Shown: one piece after another, positions 28,639 through 37,565 of the stretch
Layout of the letters: the number at the start of each line of letters is the position of its first letter
Numbering within the stretch: position 1 is the first letter of the stretch
Source: Pseudomonadota bacterium
GTDB taxonomy: Bacteria; Pseudomonadota; Gammaproteobacteria; Burkholderiales; Rhodocyclaceae
Reading direction: 5' to 3'
Length of the DNA stretch: 64,000 bases
Assembly (NCBI GenBank): GCA_018262245.1
Contig: JAGTRV010000006.1
Location: 1-64,000, forward strand
Position numbers and translations under genes: made by a program
The notes under the pieces: generated by a model
What the model was told of the DNA's origin: nothing
The model's database searches: none
The model's input: only the letters and a program-made list of their open reading frames with translations

Positions 28639-29346
28639 ATGAACAACAATGTCGTCGCCGAAGGCCTGGCCGAACCCAAGACCCTGGTCGAATCCGCCTA
28701 TCGCGCCCTGCGCCGGGACATCATCGAAGGCAACCTCGCCCCCGGTGAAAAGCTCCGCGTCGAGCACCTCAAGGACAACTACGGGGTCGGCGCCGGCACA
28801 CTGCGTGAGGCGCTTTCCCTGCTCATCTCCGACGCCCTGGTTGTCAGCCAGGGCCAGCGCGGTTTCCGCGTCGCCCCGGTCTCGCTGGCCGACTTCGAAG
28901 ACATTGCCCAGACCCGCGTGATGCTCGAATGCGAGGCCCTGCGCCAGTCGATCGCGATGGGCGACGATGCCTGGGAAGCCGACCTCGTTGCTGCCTTTCA
29001 CCGCCTGGCCAAGGCCGAGGAAAAGCGGATCGGCAGCGAAGCCCGCGAGGAATGGGAAGAGCGCAACCGGATCTTTCACGAAGTCCTGATCGCGGCCTGC
29101 CCCTCCCGCTGGCTCAAACATTTCCTGTCCATCCTCTATTTCCAGGCCGAACGCTATCGGCGCCTGTCGCTCTACCTGCAACCGATTCCGCGCGATATTC
29201 ATGTCGAACATGAGGCCTTGCTCCACGCCGCCATCAACCGCGAGGCGGACAAGGCTGCAGCCATCCTGTCCGAGCACATCCTGCTGACTTTCCGCTCGGT
29301 ACAGGCCATTCCGGCTGAACAACTGAACGCCAAACTGCGGGCATGA
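28639..29346 (+). CDS. GntR/FadR-family (FCD) transcriptional regulator
   Basis: AYRALRRDIIEGNLAPGEKLRVEHLKDNYGVGAGTLREALSLLISDALV wHTH domain plus a helical C-terminal domain. Confidence 0.9.
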   Translation: MNNNVVAEGLAEPKTLVESAYRALRRDIIEGNLAPGEKLRVEHLKDNYGVGAGTLREALSLLISDALVVSQGQRGFRVAPVSLADFEDIAQTRVMLECEALRQSIAMGDDAWEADLVAAFHRLAKAEEKRIGSEAREEWEERNRIFHEVLIAACPSRWLKHFLSILYFQAERYRRLSLYLQPIPRDIHVEHEALLHAAINREADKAAAILSEHILLTFRSVQAIPAEQLNAKLRA

Positions 29347-29358
29347 CCGTTTCGGCCG

Positions 29359-29697
29359 CTACGCTGCGGCCGCCACCGCCTGTGTCGCCGACGTCCGGCA
29401 GACGTTTTTCGCCATCTTGCCGAGCACCCGCAGGGTAATGTCACTGGCCGGCTTTACACGGCAGGCCAGCACCCGGCCTGCCGCCTCGTCCTCGACACTG
29501 ACGTAATCGCGACTCATCACCCGTTTGACGTAGTCGCCCGAGGTGATTTCCACCTTGCACACGCCGCACCCGCCCCCCCGGCAACCGACCGGAATGCCCT
29601 TCTTGCCAAGGCGCTCCATGCCCACCAGCAAGGATTCGTTGGGTGAGCAACGAAAGGTCTCGCCGGTTTCCTCGATCAGCACGTTGAAATAGATCAT
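29359..29697 (-). CDS. dmpQ: 2Fe-2S plant-type ferredoxin (meta-pathway, dmpQ-like)
   Basis: Start trimmed to MIYFNVLIEETGETFRC. CRGGGCGVCKVEITSGDYVKR...LAC. Confidence 0.85.
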   Translation of the reverse strand: MIYFNVLIEETGETFRCSPNESLLVGMERLGKKGIPVGCRGGGCGVCKVEITSGDYVKRVMSRDYVSVEDEAAGRVLACRVKPASDITLRVLGKMAKNVCRTSATQAVAAAA

Positions 29698-29714
29698 GGC
29701 TGCTCCGTCGATGG

Positions 29715-30776
29715 TCAGATGTTCTTGAACAGCGGGCTTTTCAGTTGTTGCGAGGCATCGGCCGCGGAGAAGAATTTCTCCATGTAGATGTCCCGCTCGA
29801 ACAGCCGGCCCTGGATCAAGGTCGTGATGCAGGCTTCGATCATGGCTGGTGGCCCGCACAGGTAAGCCTTGTGGCCACGGAAGTCATTATCGAAATGCGC
29901 CTTGGCCGCCTCGTGCACAAAGCCGCGCGAGCCCGACCAATCGGAGCCAGCCGGTTCATCGGACAGCGATGGTACGTAGTTGAAGTTCGGGTATTTCGCG
30001 GCGAGCTCCCGGAACTCGGCGTCGTAATACAACTCGGCGCGGCTGCGCTGGCCATAAACGAGGGTGATTGGCAGGGAGCAGCCTTCGCTGAGCAGGTCCT
30101 CGATCATCGATTTCGGACTGGACAGACCGGAACCGCCTGCCATGAAGATCAACGGGACATTGGCCGACTTCTTGACGAAGAAACGACCATAGGGACCGGT
30201 GAATTTCAGCCGGTCTCCGACGGCCAACTGCTCGTGCAGCCAGGTGGTGACCTGACCGCCCGGCACAATGCGCACGTTCAGCTCGACGATGTCGCCGGTC
30301 TGCGGCGAATTGGCCAGCGAGAAGGCGCGCGTCTGGCCACCCAGGGCATCGACTTCCAGATTGACGTACTGGCCGGCCTGGAACTTCATCGGCCGGTCCA
30401 GCTTGAGCCAGATGCCCTTGATGGTCGGCGTCAGGGTTTCGATACGGACCACCTCGCCGCTGTAATCCTTGACCGGCAGGTTTTCGGAATCGGGATCGTC
30501 CTCGATCTCGGCTTCGATCACCACGTCGGATTCGAGACGGGCACAGCAGGCCAGGCATTTACCTTCCTCACGCTCGAAATCCATCAACGCGAAGGTCGAC
30601 GCCTCGCCCTGATCGACTTCGCCATCCGTGACCTGCACCTTGCAGGTCGCGCACAGGCCGTGACAGCAGGCGTGCGGCAGGTAGATGCCGGCGCGCAGCG
30701 CAGCGTCGAGAATGGTCTGCCCATCCTCAACCTCGATGGTCTGGCCGAGCGGTTCAATGGTCAGTTCGTAAGCCAT
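29715..30776 (-). CDS. dmpP: Phenol hydroxylase reductase component
   Basis: 353 aa: N-terminal 2Fe-2S (CCHGLCATCKVQV), then FAD/NAD domains (RAFSLANSP, FMAGGSGLSSPKSMI). Confidence 0.95.
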   Translation of the reverse strand: MAYELTIEPLGQTIEVEDGQTILDAALRAGIYLPHACCHGLCATCKVQVTDGEVDQGEASTFALMDFEREEGKCLACCARLESDVVIEAEIEDDPDSENLPVKDYSGEVVRIETLTPTIKGIWLKLDRPMKFQAGQYVNLEVDALGGQTRAFSLANSPQTGDIVELNVRIVPGGQVTTWLHEQLAVGDRLKFTGPYGRFFVKKSANVPLIFMAGGSGLSSPKSMIEDLLSEGCSLPITLVYGQRSRAELYYDAEFRELAAKYPNFNYVPSLSDEPAGSDWSGSRGFVHEAAKAHFDNDFRGHKAYLCGPPAMIEACITTLIQGRLFERDIYMEKFFSAADASQQLKSPLFKNI

Positions 30777-30788
30777 GACGCCCCCGGC

Positions 30789-31145
30789 TCAGAAACAGGT
30801 GCCGTTGCCGTTCAGGCCCGGGGTTTGCAAGCGCAGCGCATCCTTGTGCTTGATACCCTGCTCGGCAAGCGTCTTGTTGAAATCCGGCTGGAACGGCTGG
30901 CCGGACTTGAGCCAGACGGCCTTGCTGAAGTCGACCTTGGCCCAGTCGGCGTGACGGCCGTAAGCAAACGTCAGGTTCTTCTCGACCAGATCGGAAAACT
31001 TGGTATTCGGCGACACCGAAAAAGCGAGCGGCGCAACAAACAGAAAATGGTCATCCCAACCAACGAAGAGCAGTTGGTTACCATGAAATTTGTCCTGAGT
31101 ATCGGCGGCAGGATATTGATAATCGTAGAGGGCTGTGACAGCCAT
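30789..31145 (-). CDS. dmpO: Phenol hydroxylase component P4
   Basis: 118 aa, AVTALYDYQYPAADTQDKFHGNQLLFVGWDDHFLFVAPLAF, in dmpNO-P order. Confidence 0.93.
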   Translation of the reverse strand: MAVTALYDYQYPAADTQDKFHGNQLLFVGWDDHFLFVAPLAFSVSPNTKFSDLVEKNLTFAYGRHADWAKVDFSKAVWLKSGQPFQPDFNKTLAEQGIKHKDALRLQTPGLNGNGTCF

Positions 31146-31203
31146 GTTTGTCTCCTAAATTTTTGTCCGGAGGGCAAAGCTGCCCTCCGTTGATACTGAT
31201 TGA

Positions 31204-32757
31204 TCAGGTGTTCTGGGTTGCCGCGCCACGCCAAGCAGCAAAGTTCGCCTGGTCGCTGGAGCCTTCGTAATCGCCGGTGTCCTTGGCATCGATGTGGCAC
31301 CATTCGAGATACTTGGCCACCGGATTGAATCCTTCGGCCGTCGGATCGGTACCCTCCGGCCAGCAATTGCCCTGATAAAGCTGATATACCGGCAACCAGG
31401 CCTGGATGTACTTCTCCGGCTCGTCGTCGAAGATGTGCTTACAGCCGTCCGAGCAGGTGTGGTACTTCTCACCTTGGAACTCCGACTCGCGATAGCAGAT
31501 CTTGGTCGGGTCGTCCGGCTCGGTAAAGAGCATCGGAATCTGGCAGACCTGGCACAGCATGGGCAGCGTATTGGCGAAGAAGCGCTCGCCCTTGTCGGCG
31601 CGTTCGCGCAGCTCGTCGAAACGCGGACGGTAGTACTTGTCGAAAGTGTTCGGGTATTTCGCCGACAACCAGTCCATCTCCTCGGCATCGGGCAGCCAGG
31701 TGTGCAGGCCCATCGCATGCGAGTGGGTGCACAAGGTCAGCCACAGCTGGTGCGACTGATGCTCCTTGTCGACCGTGCATTGGGCGATGCAGTCCGGGAC
31801 CTTGATGCCGTACTTGGCCAGGTCGTTGAACAGCGCGCCGCCGTTCTGCTCGAAGTAGATTTCCCAGGCTTCCTTCCAGCTCATCACGCGCTTCGGCAGC
31901 ATGTAGTCCATCATCGTGGAGACCAGGCTCAGCACGCGGATACCGCGCCAGGCCCACTTGTCGATCCACTTCTGGACGATGGGCAGGTTGTCCGGGTCCT
32001 GTTCGAGCATGAACTTGATGCACTCGAGGCCCAGCGTCATGTGGCGGGCTTCGTCGGACTGGGCCGAGAAACCGAAGGTCACCGTCGCCATGTCGCCGTT
32101 GTAGGCAGCACCGGACATGAAGGGCACGAACAACAGGTTGGTCAGCACGTATTCGAAGGAGAAGCCGATGGCGATCATCCATTCGAAGGGGCCGGCGCTG
32201 AAGGCGTCGTCGAAGAAGGACTTGGGCACCGACAGGTACCAGAGGCGTTCGATCTGGTGGCTTGCGCCGGCATGGAAGCCTTCGTAGAACTTGTTGTAGT
32301 TCGACAGGGCGTGGATCTGGGTCTGGGCATGACGCACTTCGTCGATCGACTGCATCAGGCAGGCAACGCGGGGGCCAACGCCGGGGAAATTACGGCCGGC
32401 TGCAGCGAAACCACGGTGGGCCATATACTCCAGCGGCGAAATGCCGGTCAGGAACAGTTTGACGGCACTCAGATAGCGCGCATCGGTAATCCCGAGGTGG
32501 CCGTTGTTCTGGGCGAAGGCGTCGAGCACGGCGTACAGCTTGCGCTCCTTTTCAGCCTGGTATTTCCAGTAGGCATCCATGGTCAGGCGGAAGGGGTCTT
32601 CCCACTTGTCCCAGTCGTGCACCTTGATGCCCTCGAAGGTGGCTTGCGGAAATACCTTGTCCTTCGGCTGGTAGGTGGTTTCCCAATCCAGGCCGCGTGT
32701 CATGTGGGCGTACTTTTCCTTCAGGCCCAGCTTTTTCTTGTTGGCTTTCATGTCCAT
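31204..32757 (-). CDS. dmpN: Phenol hydroxylase large (oxygenase alpha) subunit
   Basis: 517 aa diiron monooxygenase alpha subunit (IDEVRHAQTQ and SDEARHMTLGLE EXXH motifs). Confidence 0.97.
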   Translation of the reverse strand: MDMKANKKKLGLKEKYAHMTRGLDWETTYQPKDKVFPQATFEGIKVHDWDKWEDPFRLTMDAYWKYQAEKERKLYAVLDAFAQNNGHLGITDARYLSAVKLFLTGISPLEYMAHRGFAAAGRNFPGVGPRVACLMQSIDEVRHAQTQIHALSNYNKFYEGFHAGASHQIERLWYLSVPKSFFDDAFSAGPFEWMIAIGFSFEYVLTNLLFVPFMSGAAYNGDMATVTFGFSAQSDEARHMTLGLECIKFMLEQDPDNLPIVQKWIDKWAWRGIRVLSLVSTMMDYMLPKRVMSWKEAWEIYFEQNGGALFNDLAKYGIKVPDCIAQCTVDKEHQSHQLWLTLCTHSHAMGLHTWLPDAEEMDWLSAKYPNTFDKYYRPRFDELRERADKGERFFANTLPMLCQVCQIPMLFTEPDDPTKICYRESEFQGEKYHTCSDGCKHIFDDEPEKYIQAWLPVYQLYQGNCWPEGTDPTAEGFNPVAKYLEWCHIDAKDTGDYEGSSDQANFAAWRGAATQNT

Positions 32758-32771
32758 GAGAGTCTCCTTGC

Positions 32772-33041
32772 TCAGTTTTTCCAGGCCAGCGTCAGCTGGT
32801 CATCGTCCTCGTCCAGATAACCGGAGAGTGTGATCAGGTTGACCTGCAGCTCCTGCAGGTCGAAATCGCGGCCAATGCGTTCCTCAATGGATTCGCGCTT
32901 GATGACCAGGCTGCCTTCGGCATTGATCTTGACCATGGCCGGCTGCTCGTCGAGCACGGCATGCGGGTTGTCGGCGAGGATCGATTCGACGATCGGACGG
33001 GTGTCCTCGTTGGTTTGAAAAGCGATGAATACGGTAGACAT
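32772..33041 (-). CDS. dmpM: Phenol hydroxylase activator protein
   Basis: 89 aa, MSTVFIAFQTNEDTRPIVESILADNPHAVLDEQPAMVKINAEGSLVIKRE. Confidence 0.95.
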   Translation of the reverse strand: MSTVFIAFQTNEDTRPIVESILADNPHAVLDEQPAMVKINAEGSLVIKRESIEERIGRDFDLQELQVNLITLSGYLDEDDDQLTLAWKN

Positions 33042-33049
33042 GGATACTC

Positions 33050-34039
33050 CTACACAGCCAGGCCAAGCTTGGCGCAGCGGGCATTGAATTCGGACGTGAG
33101 TTCGGCCAGCAGATCGTCGGCCTTGTCGCCGAAGGCACGCTTGGCGATCGGGGCCAGGGCCTTGAGCGTGGCGGCGCGGTACTGCTCAACCCATTCGCTC
33201 AGTTGAGCCTTGTTCTCGGGCGATTCGGCAGCGGCGACCTTGATCTGGGCATCCACCCACTTGGCGGTTTCAGTGGACCATTCGGCCATGAAGCGCGTCA
33301 TCATCGAGATCGCCGTACCCCCGTTGGCCGAGAACTCGGCATCCAGATAGTCGTAGAGCATCGGGTTGAGCAGGCCTTCGAGCACCAGGTTCTGGGCGAC
33401 GAAGATTTCAAACCAGTCCTGCAGGACCAGCAGGTTCTCGACATGCTGGCGCATCGGTTGCCAGGTGGCGCCGGACATCCAGGCTTCCTTGGCGGCATCG
33501 AGGGCGTCCGGGCCGTCGAGCACGAGACCGATGCGGGTCAGGTACTGGGCGACGCCGAGGTGGTCCATGGCGTGATAGAGGCAAGGCTGGGTGATGACCG
33601 TACCGTAGCCATAGGCCGCGATATAGGAATTACCCATGTTGCCGCCCCACTCGACATGGCGCATCGGCACCAGCACATCGAGCGCGGTCTGCTTCAGGTC
33701 GGCCGGGATCAGTTCGGCCAGGCCGCGGTCCTCGATCATCTCGAAGCTCGACTCGGTGGCATCCTGCTGCCGGGCACGAGCGATCGTGTAGGCACCGTAG
33801 TAGAACTGGCGCGGATCCTTCAGCGCATACCAGTCCTTCATCTGGATCTTGGTGCGTTTCTTGTCGAACAGCACATGGTCGGCATCCCAGCTCGGCCGGT
33901 AATGGAAGATGTGTTCCTGCTGGATGTTGTAGCTGCCTTCCTGATAACGGCTGGCCGGCTTGTCGCCGAAGCGCTCGACCAGGTGATCGAAGGTATGGCG
34001 CAAAGGCTTGATTGCCACGGTACGCAGATCAATCTGCAT
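33050..34039 (-). CDS. dmpL: Phenol hydroxylase beta subunit
   Basis: 329 aa, MQIDLRTVAIKPLRHTFDHLVERFGDKPASRYQEGSYNIQ, in cluster position. Confidence 0.95.
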   Translation of the reverse strand: MQIDLRTVAIKPLRHTFDHLVERFGDKPASRYQEGSYNIQQEHIFHYRPSWDADHVLFDKKRTKIQMKDWYALKDPRQFYYGAYTIARARQQDATESSFEMIEDRGLAELIPADLKQTALDVLVPMRHVEWGGNMGNSYIAAYGYGTVITQPCLYHAMDHLGVAQYLTRIGLVLDGPDALDAAKEAWMSGATWQPMRQHVENLLVLQDWFEIFVAQNLVLEGLLNPMLYDYLDAEFSANGGTAISMMTRFMAEWSTETAKWVDAQIKVAAAESPENKAQLSEWVEQYRAATLKALAPIAKRAFGDKADDLLAELTSEFNARCAKLGLAV

Positions 34040-34080
34040 GTAGGTCTCCTCTCGTTATTCCCGCTGGCGGGATGGTGTGT

Positions 34081-34350
34081 TCAGACTGCGTCTTCAAAAC
34101 CCTGGCGCGAGGCATCGTTCAACCGGGAAACCCAGTCGCCCTGATCCGAAGTTGCCGGATCGAGCACAATGACTTCGTTGGCCAGACAAAACTCGTGGAA
34201 AGCGGGTTCCGGCAACATCAGCTCGACAGCCAGTTCCGGATCGCCGATCGAAAACTCGAATTCGATGAAGCCATTCGGACGACGCTTGCAGATGCGAACG
34301 TAACGACGCCCTGCATCAAACGTGCTGCCTTGCCTCTCTTCTTGCCCCAT
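34081..34350 (-). CDS. dmpK: Phenol hydroxylase auxiliary/assembly protein
   Basis: Start trimmed to MGQEERQGSTFDAGRRYVRICKRRPNGFIEFEF with an AGGAGAG RBS. Confidence 0.9.
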   Translation of the reverse strand: MGQEERQGSTFDAGRRYVRICKRRPNGFIEFEFSIGDPELAVELMLPEPAFHEFCLANEVIVLDPATSDQGDWVSRLNDASRQGFEDAV

Positions 34351-34401
34351 CGCTTCTCTCCTGAAAACTGCGCAGCGCATCTCGCTACAGGGCTTCTCTT
34401 A

Positions 34402-34417
34402 ATCAAGGAGCGTGCCA
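34402..34417 (-). promoter_or_regulatory. Candidate sigma54 (-24/-12) promoter for dmpK
   Basis: Minus strand TGGCACGCTCCTTGAT, a near match to TGGCAC-N5-TTGCA, about 50 bp upstream of the dmpK start. Confidence 0.75.
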
Positions 34418-34513
34418 CTTTGATAAGCATCTGTTTTTATTGAGATCACAAAAATACGACGCTTGTTTTGCTGCAGTGCATGATTACGATCCGATGAATT
34501 GATTTCGTTCTGG

Positions 34514-34529
34514 TTAATCAAATGATCAA
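34514..34529. promoter_or_regulatory. Candidate DmpR/XylR-type UAS
   Basis: TTAATCAAATGATCAA matches the palindromic UAS-like TTGATCAATTGATCAA at 14 of 16 positions, about 100 bp upstream of the -24 element. Confidence 0.55.
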
Positions 34530-34787
34530 CTCCCGGGCGCAGCTACTGCATACGTACGGAGTGCAGTCCGGGCAGCCGGTGAACCACCCCGGGCATCAGC
34601 AAAAAGTGAACGTCGGCGGGGACTGCACGCACGAGCAATAACCCACAGAAAAGAGAAACCGTGGAATAATCTCGAGAAAAAATATCATCTACCGGAGCAG
34701 ACCATTCCGCGGTAAACCGGCAGGCGTTAACACCAGAAATAGCCGGATTGCCCCCAGCGAAGGGGTTAGCGGTGACAGAGAGACAAG

Positions 34788-36464
34788 ATGACCACCATTC
34801 AGTACCCCGAGTCGAATGACCTGCGCAATCTGGTCAAGTTTTGCGAAAAGGATGGAACGATCTGGCTGGCCGAGAACCGCATGGTCCTCATGCATACCTC
34901 GGCACTCGGCGCCTTGCGCCGCGAACTGGTCGGCTCGGTTGGCAAGGAACACGCCCGCCGCCTGCTGACCCGCATGGGCTACGCCGCCGGTGTCTGCGAT
35001 GCCGAACTGGCCAAGCGCATCCGCGGCAACCTGTCGATGCAGGACGCCTTCTTCACCGGCCCGCAACTGCACATGCTCGAAGGCATCGTGCGCGTCACCC
35101 CGGTGCACATGAACCTCGATTTCGACAAGGGCACCTTCTCCGGCGAGTTCCTGTGGGAGAACTCCTGGGAGCAGGACATCCACCTGCGCGAACTGGGCCA
35201 GTCCGACGAGCCCGTCTGCTGGTCGCAGATCGGCTATGCCTCGGGCTACACCTCGGCCTTCATGGGGCGTTTCATCCTGTTCAAGGAAATTGAATGCGTG
35301 GCCTGCGGCCACAACAACTGCCGCATCGTCGGCAAGCCGCTGGAAGAATGGGAAGACGCCGAGCAGCACGCCAGCTATTTCGAATCCGATTCGATGCTCA
35401 ACCATCTGCTGGAACTGCGCCACCAGGTCGACTACCTGCGCACCACCATTTCGCAGCAGACCCAGACGCCCCAGCTGGTGGGCAATTCCAAGGGCTTCCA
35501 GCATGCCTATGACCTCGTCACCCGCGCCTCGGGTACCCAGGTCACCGTGCTGCTGCTCGGTGAAACCGGCGTCGGCAAGGAACGCTTCGCCCGCACACTT
35601 CACCAAATGAGCAACCGCAAGCAGGGGCCGTTCGTCGCGGTCAATTGCGCGGCCATGCCCAATGACCTGATCGAATCCGAATTGTTCGGCGTCGAGAAAG
35701 GCGCTTTCACCGGCGCCCATACCTCGCGCATGGGCAAGTTCGAGCGGGCGGACGGTGGCACCCTGTTCCTCGACGAGATCGGCGAACTGCCGCTCGCCGC
35801 CCAGGCCAAGCTGCTGCGCGTGCTGCAGGAAGGCGAGATCGAACGCCTGGGCGACGACCGGGTACGCAAACTGAACATCCGCCTCGTCGCTGCCACCAAC
35901 GTCGACCTGCAGGCCGCCGTCAAGGCCGGGCGTTTCCGCTCCGATCTCTTTTACCGGCTGAGTGTCTATCCGATCCAGATCCCGCCGCTGCGTGAACGTA
36001 TCGCCGACATCCCGCTGCTGATCGAAGCCATGCTCGCCCGCTTCAGCACGCTCTATGAAAAGAAGCTGCTCGGCGTCAGCGACAAGGCGATGCAGGCCAT
36101 CAAGCGCTATCAGTGGCCGGGCAATGTGCGCGAACTGGAAAACATGATCGAGCGCGGCATGATCCTCGCCCCCAACGGCGGCTGGATCGAACAGGAACAC
36201 CTGTTCGCCAATGTCGCCGAAAGCGATTTCAGCGAAGCGCAGATCACCCAGACCGGCAGTCTGGAGCGAAAACAGGAACCCGGTGCCCCGGATAGCCTGA
36301 TCGAAGCCATTTTCAGCAGCGGCATTGGTTTCGAGGAACTGGGAAACCAGCTGATCAACGAGGCCGTCAAACGCGCTGACGGCAACCTGGCCGGCGCGGC
36401 CCGAACGCTAGGCATCACCCGGCCGCAACTGCAATATCGCCTGAAAAAGAAGGATGGCGTCTGA
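34788..36464 (+). CDS. dmpR: Sigma54-dependent aromatic-responsive activator (DmpR/PoxR/XylR family)
   Basis: 558 aa: N-terminal XylR_N/V4R sensor ([20 protein letters not shown]), AAA+ with [15 protein letters not shown] and GAFTGAH, C-terminal Fis-type HTH. Confidence 0.92.
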   Translation: MTTIQYPESNDLRNLVKFCEKDGTIWLAENRMVLMHTSALGALRRELVGSVGKEHARRLLTRMGYAAGVCDAELAKRIRGNLSMQDAFFTGPQLHMLEGIVRVTPVHMNLDFDKGTFSGEFLWENSWEQDIHLRELGQSDEPVCWSQIGYASGYTSAFMGRFILFKEIECVACGHNNCRIVGKPLEEWEDAEQHASYFESDSMLNHLLELRHQVDYLRTTISQQTQTPQLVGNSKGFQHAYDLVTRASGTQVTVLLLGETGVGKERFARTLHQMSNRKQGPFVAVNCAAMPNDLIESELFGVEKGAFTGAHTSRMGKFERADGGTLFLDEIGELPLAAQAKLLRVLQEGEIERLGDDRVRKLNIRLVAATNVDLQAAVKAGRFRSDLFYRLSVYPIQIPPLRERIADIPLLIEAMLARFSTLYEKKLLGVSDKAMQAIKRYQWPGNVRELENMIERGMILAPNGGWIEQEHLFANVAESDFSEAQITQTGSLERKQEPGAPDSLIEAIFSSGIGFEELGNQLINEAVKRADGNLAGAARTLGITRPQLQYRLKKKDGV

Positions 36465-36477
36465 CGGAGCGGCAGAC

Positions 36478-37380
36478 ATGGAATTCAGGCAACTCAAATA
36501 CTTCATCGCCGTCGCCGAGGAACTCAACATCGGTCGCGCCGCGACCCGCCTGCACATTTCGCAGCCGCCGCTGACCCGGCAAATCCAGCAGCTCGAGGAA
36601 GAATTCGGCACCCAGCTTTTCCTGCGCACGGCGCGCGGCGTCGAACTGACCCAGGCCGGCGAAATGCTGCTGCGCGATGCCCGCAACATCCGCGACCTGA
36701 TGCAGCAGGCGCTCGAGCGCGTCCGCGAGGCCGGCCAGGGCAAGCGCGGCAAGATGGACATTGGCATTTTCGGCTCGGGCATCCTCGACGTCATTCCAAA
36801 AGTCCTGCACGCCTTCCGCGCCAGCCACCCGGACGTGCAGATCGCCCTGCACCAGATGAGCAAGAAAGAGCAGATCGAAGCCCTGCGCCAGCACCGCATC
36901 ATGGCCGGCTTCAACCGCATGCTGGCGCCCTTGCCCGACATTTCGTCGGAGCCGGTCATGCTCGAAAGCATCGTGGTTGCCGTCAACGAAAAGCATCCCC
37001 TGGCGGCCAAGGCGGCCATCCTGCTCAAGGAACTGGCCGGCCAGCCGCTGATCCTCTTCCCCAGCGGCGCGCGCCCCAGCTTCATCGACAAGGTGTGGTC
37101 GCTGTGTGCCAACGAAGGCTTCGAACCCAACGTCGCCCAGGAAGTCGGCGATGCCCCGACCAGTGTCGCCCTGGTCGCCGCCGGCTTCGGCCTCAGCCTG
37201 GTTCCCGAAGCCGCCACCAGCCTGAGCGTTCCCGGCGTCGTCTACCGCCGCCTGGCCAACGCCCCGGAGGCCGTCGTCGATCTCAGCTGCATCTACCGCA
37301 CGGATGAAACTTCACCGATTTTGCGTGCGTTTTTGCAGACGATACGGGAGTTCAGGGCGAAGAACGAGGGGCGGCACTGA
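36478..37380 (+). CDS. LysR-family regulator
   Basis: Start trimmed to MEFRQLKYFIAVAEELNIGRAATRLHISQPPLTRQIQQLEEEFGTQLF. Confidence 0.93.
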   Translation: MEFRQLKYFIAVAEELNIGRAATRLHISQPPLTRQIQQLEEEFGTQLFLRTARGVELTQAGEMLLRDARNIRDLMQQALERVREAGQGKRGKMDIGIFGSGILDVIPKVLHAFRASHPDVQIALHQMSKKEQIEALRQHRIMAGFNRMLAPLPDISSEPVMLESIVVAVNEKHPLAAKAAILLKELAGQPLILFPSGARPSFIDKVWSLCANEGFEPNVAQEVGDAPTSVALVAAGFGLSLVPEAATSLSVPGVVYRRLANAPEAVVDLSCIYRTDETSPILRAFLQTIREFRAKNEGRH

Positions 37381-37565
37381 GCAATGTGACCGAAAGCGGT
37401 GTTTGTTGAGCCCCTGATCAACCATCACAGGAATTCATAACGCGCGGCCAACCGGGGTCAGCAATCGGTTAGATCCTGCTCCCCACGGCAAGCGTGCCAA
37501 ACGATGTTTGGCCTGTCGCTTCGGTCACCAGTATTTCCACAAATACAGTTGTTACAATCCAAGGC

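Noticed and set aside
31294-32820. 508-aa + strand ORF opposite dmpN
   Set aside because: Shadow ORF antisense to a confidently recognised phenol hydroxylase alpha subunit.
34689-36200. 503-aa minus-strand ORF opposite the DmpR-like regulator
   Set aside because: Shadow ORF; the sense strand has intact XylR_N/AAA+/HTH domains.
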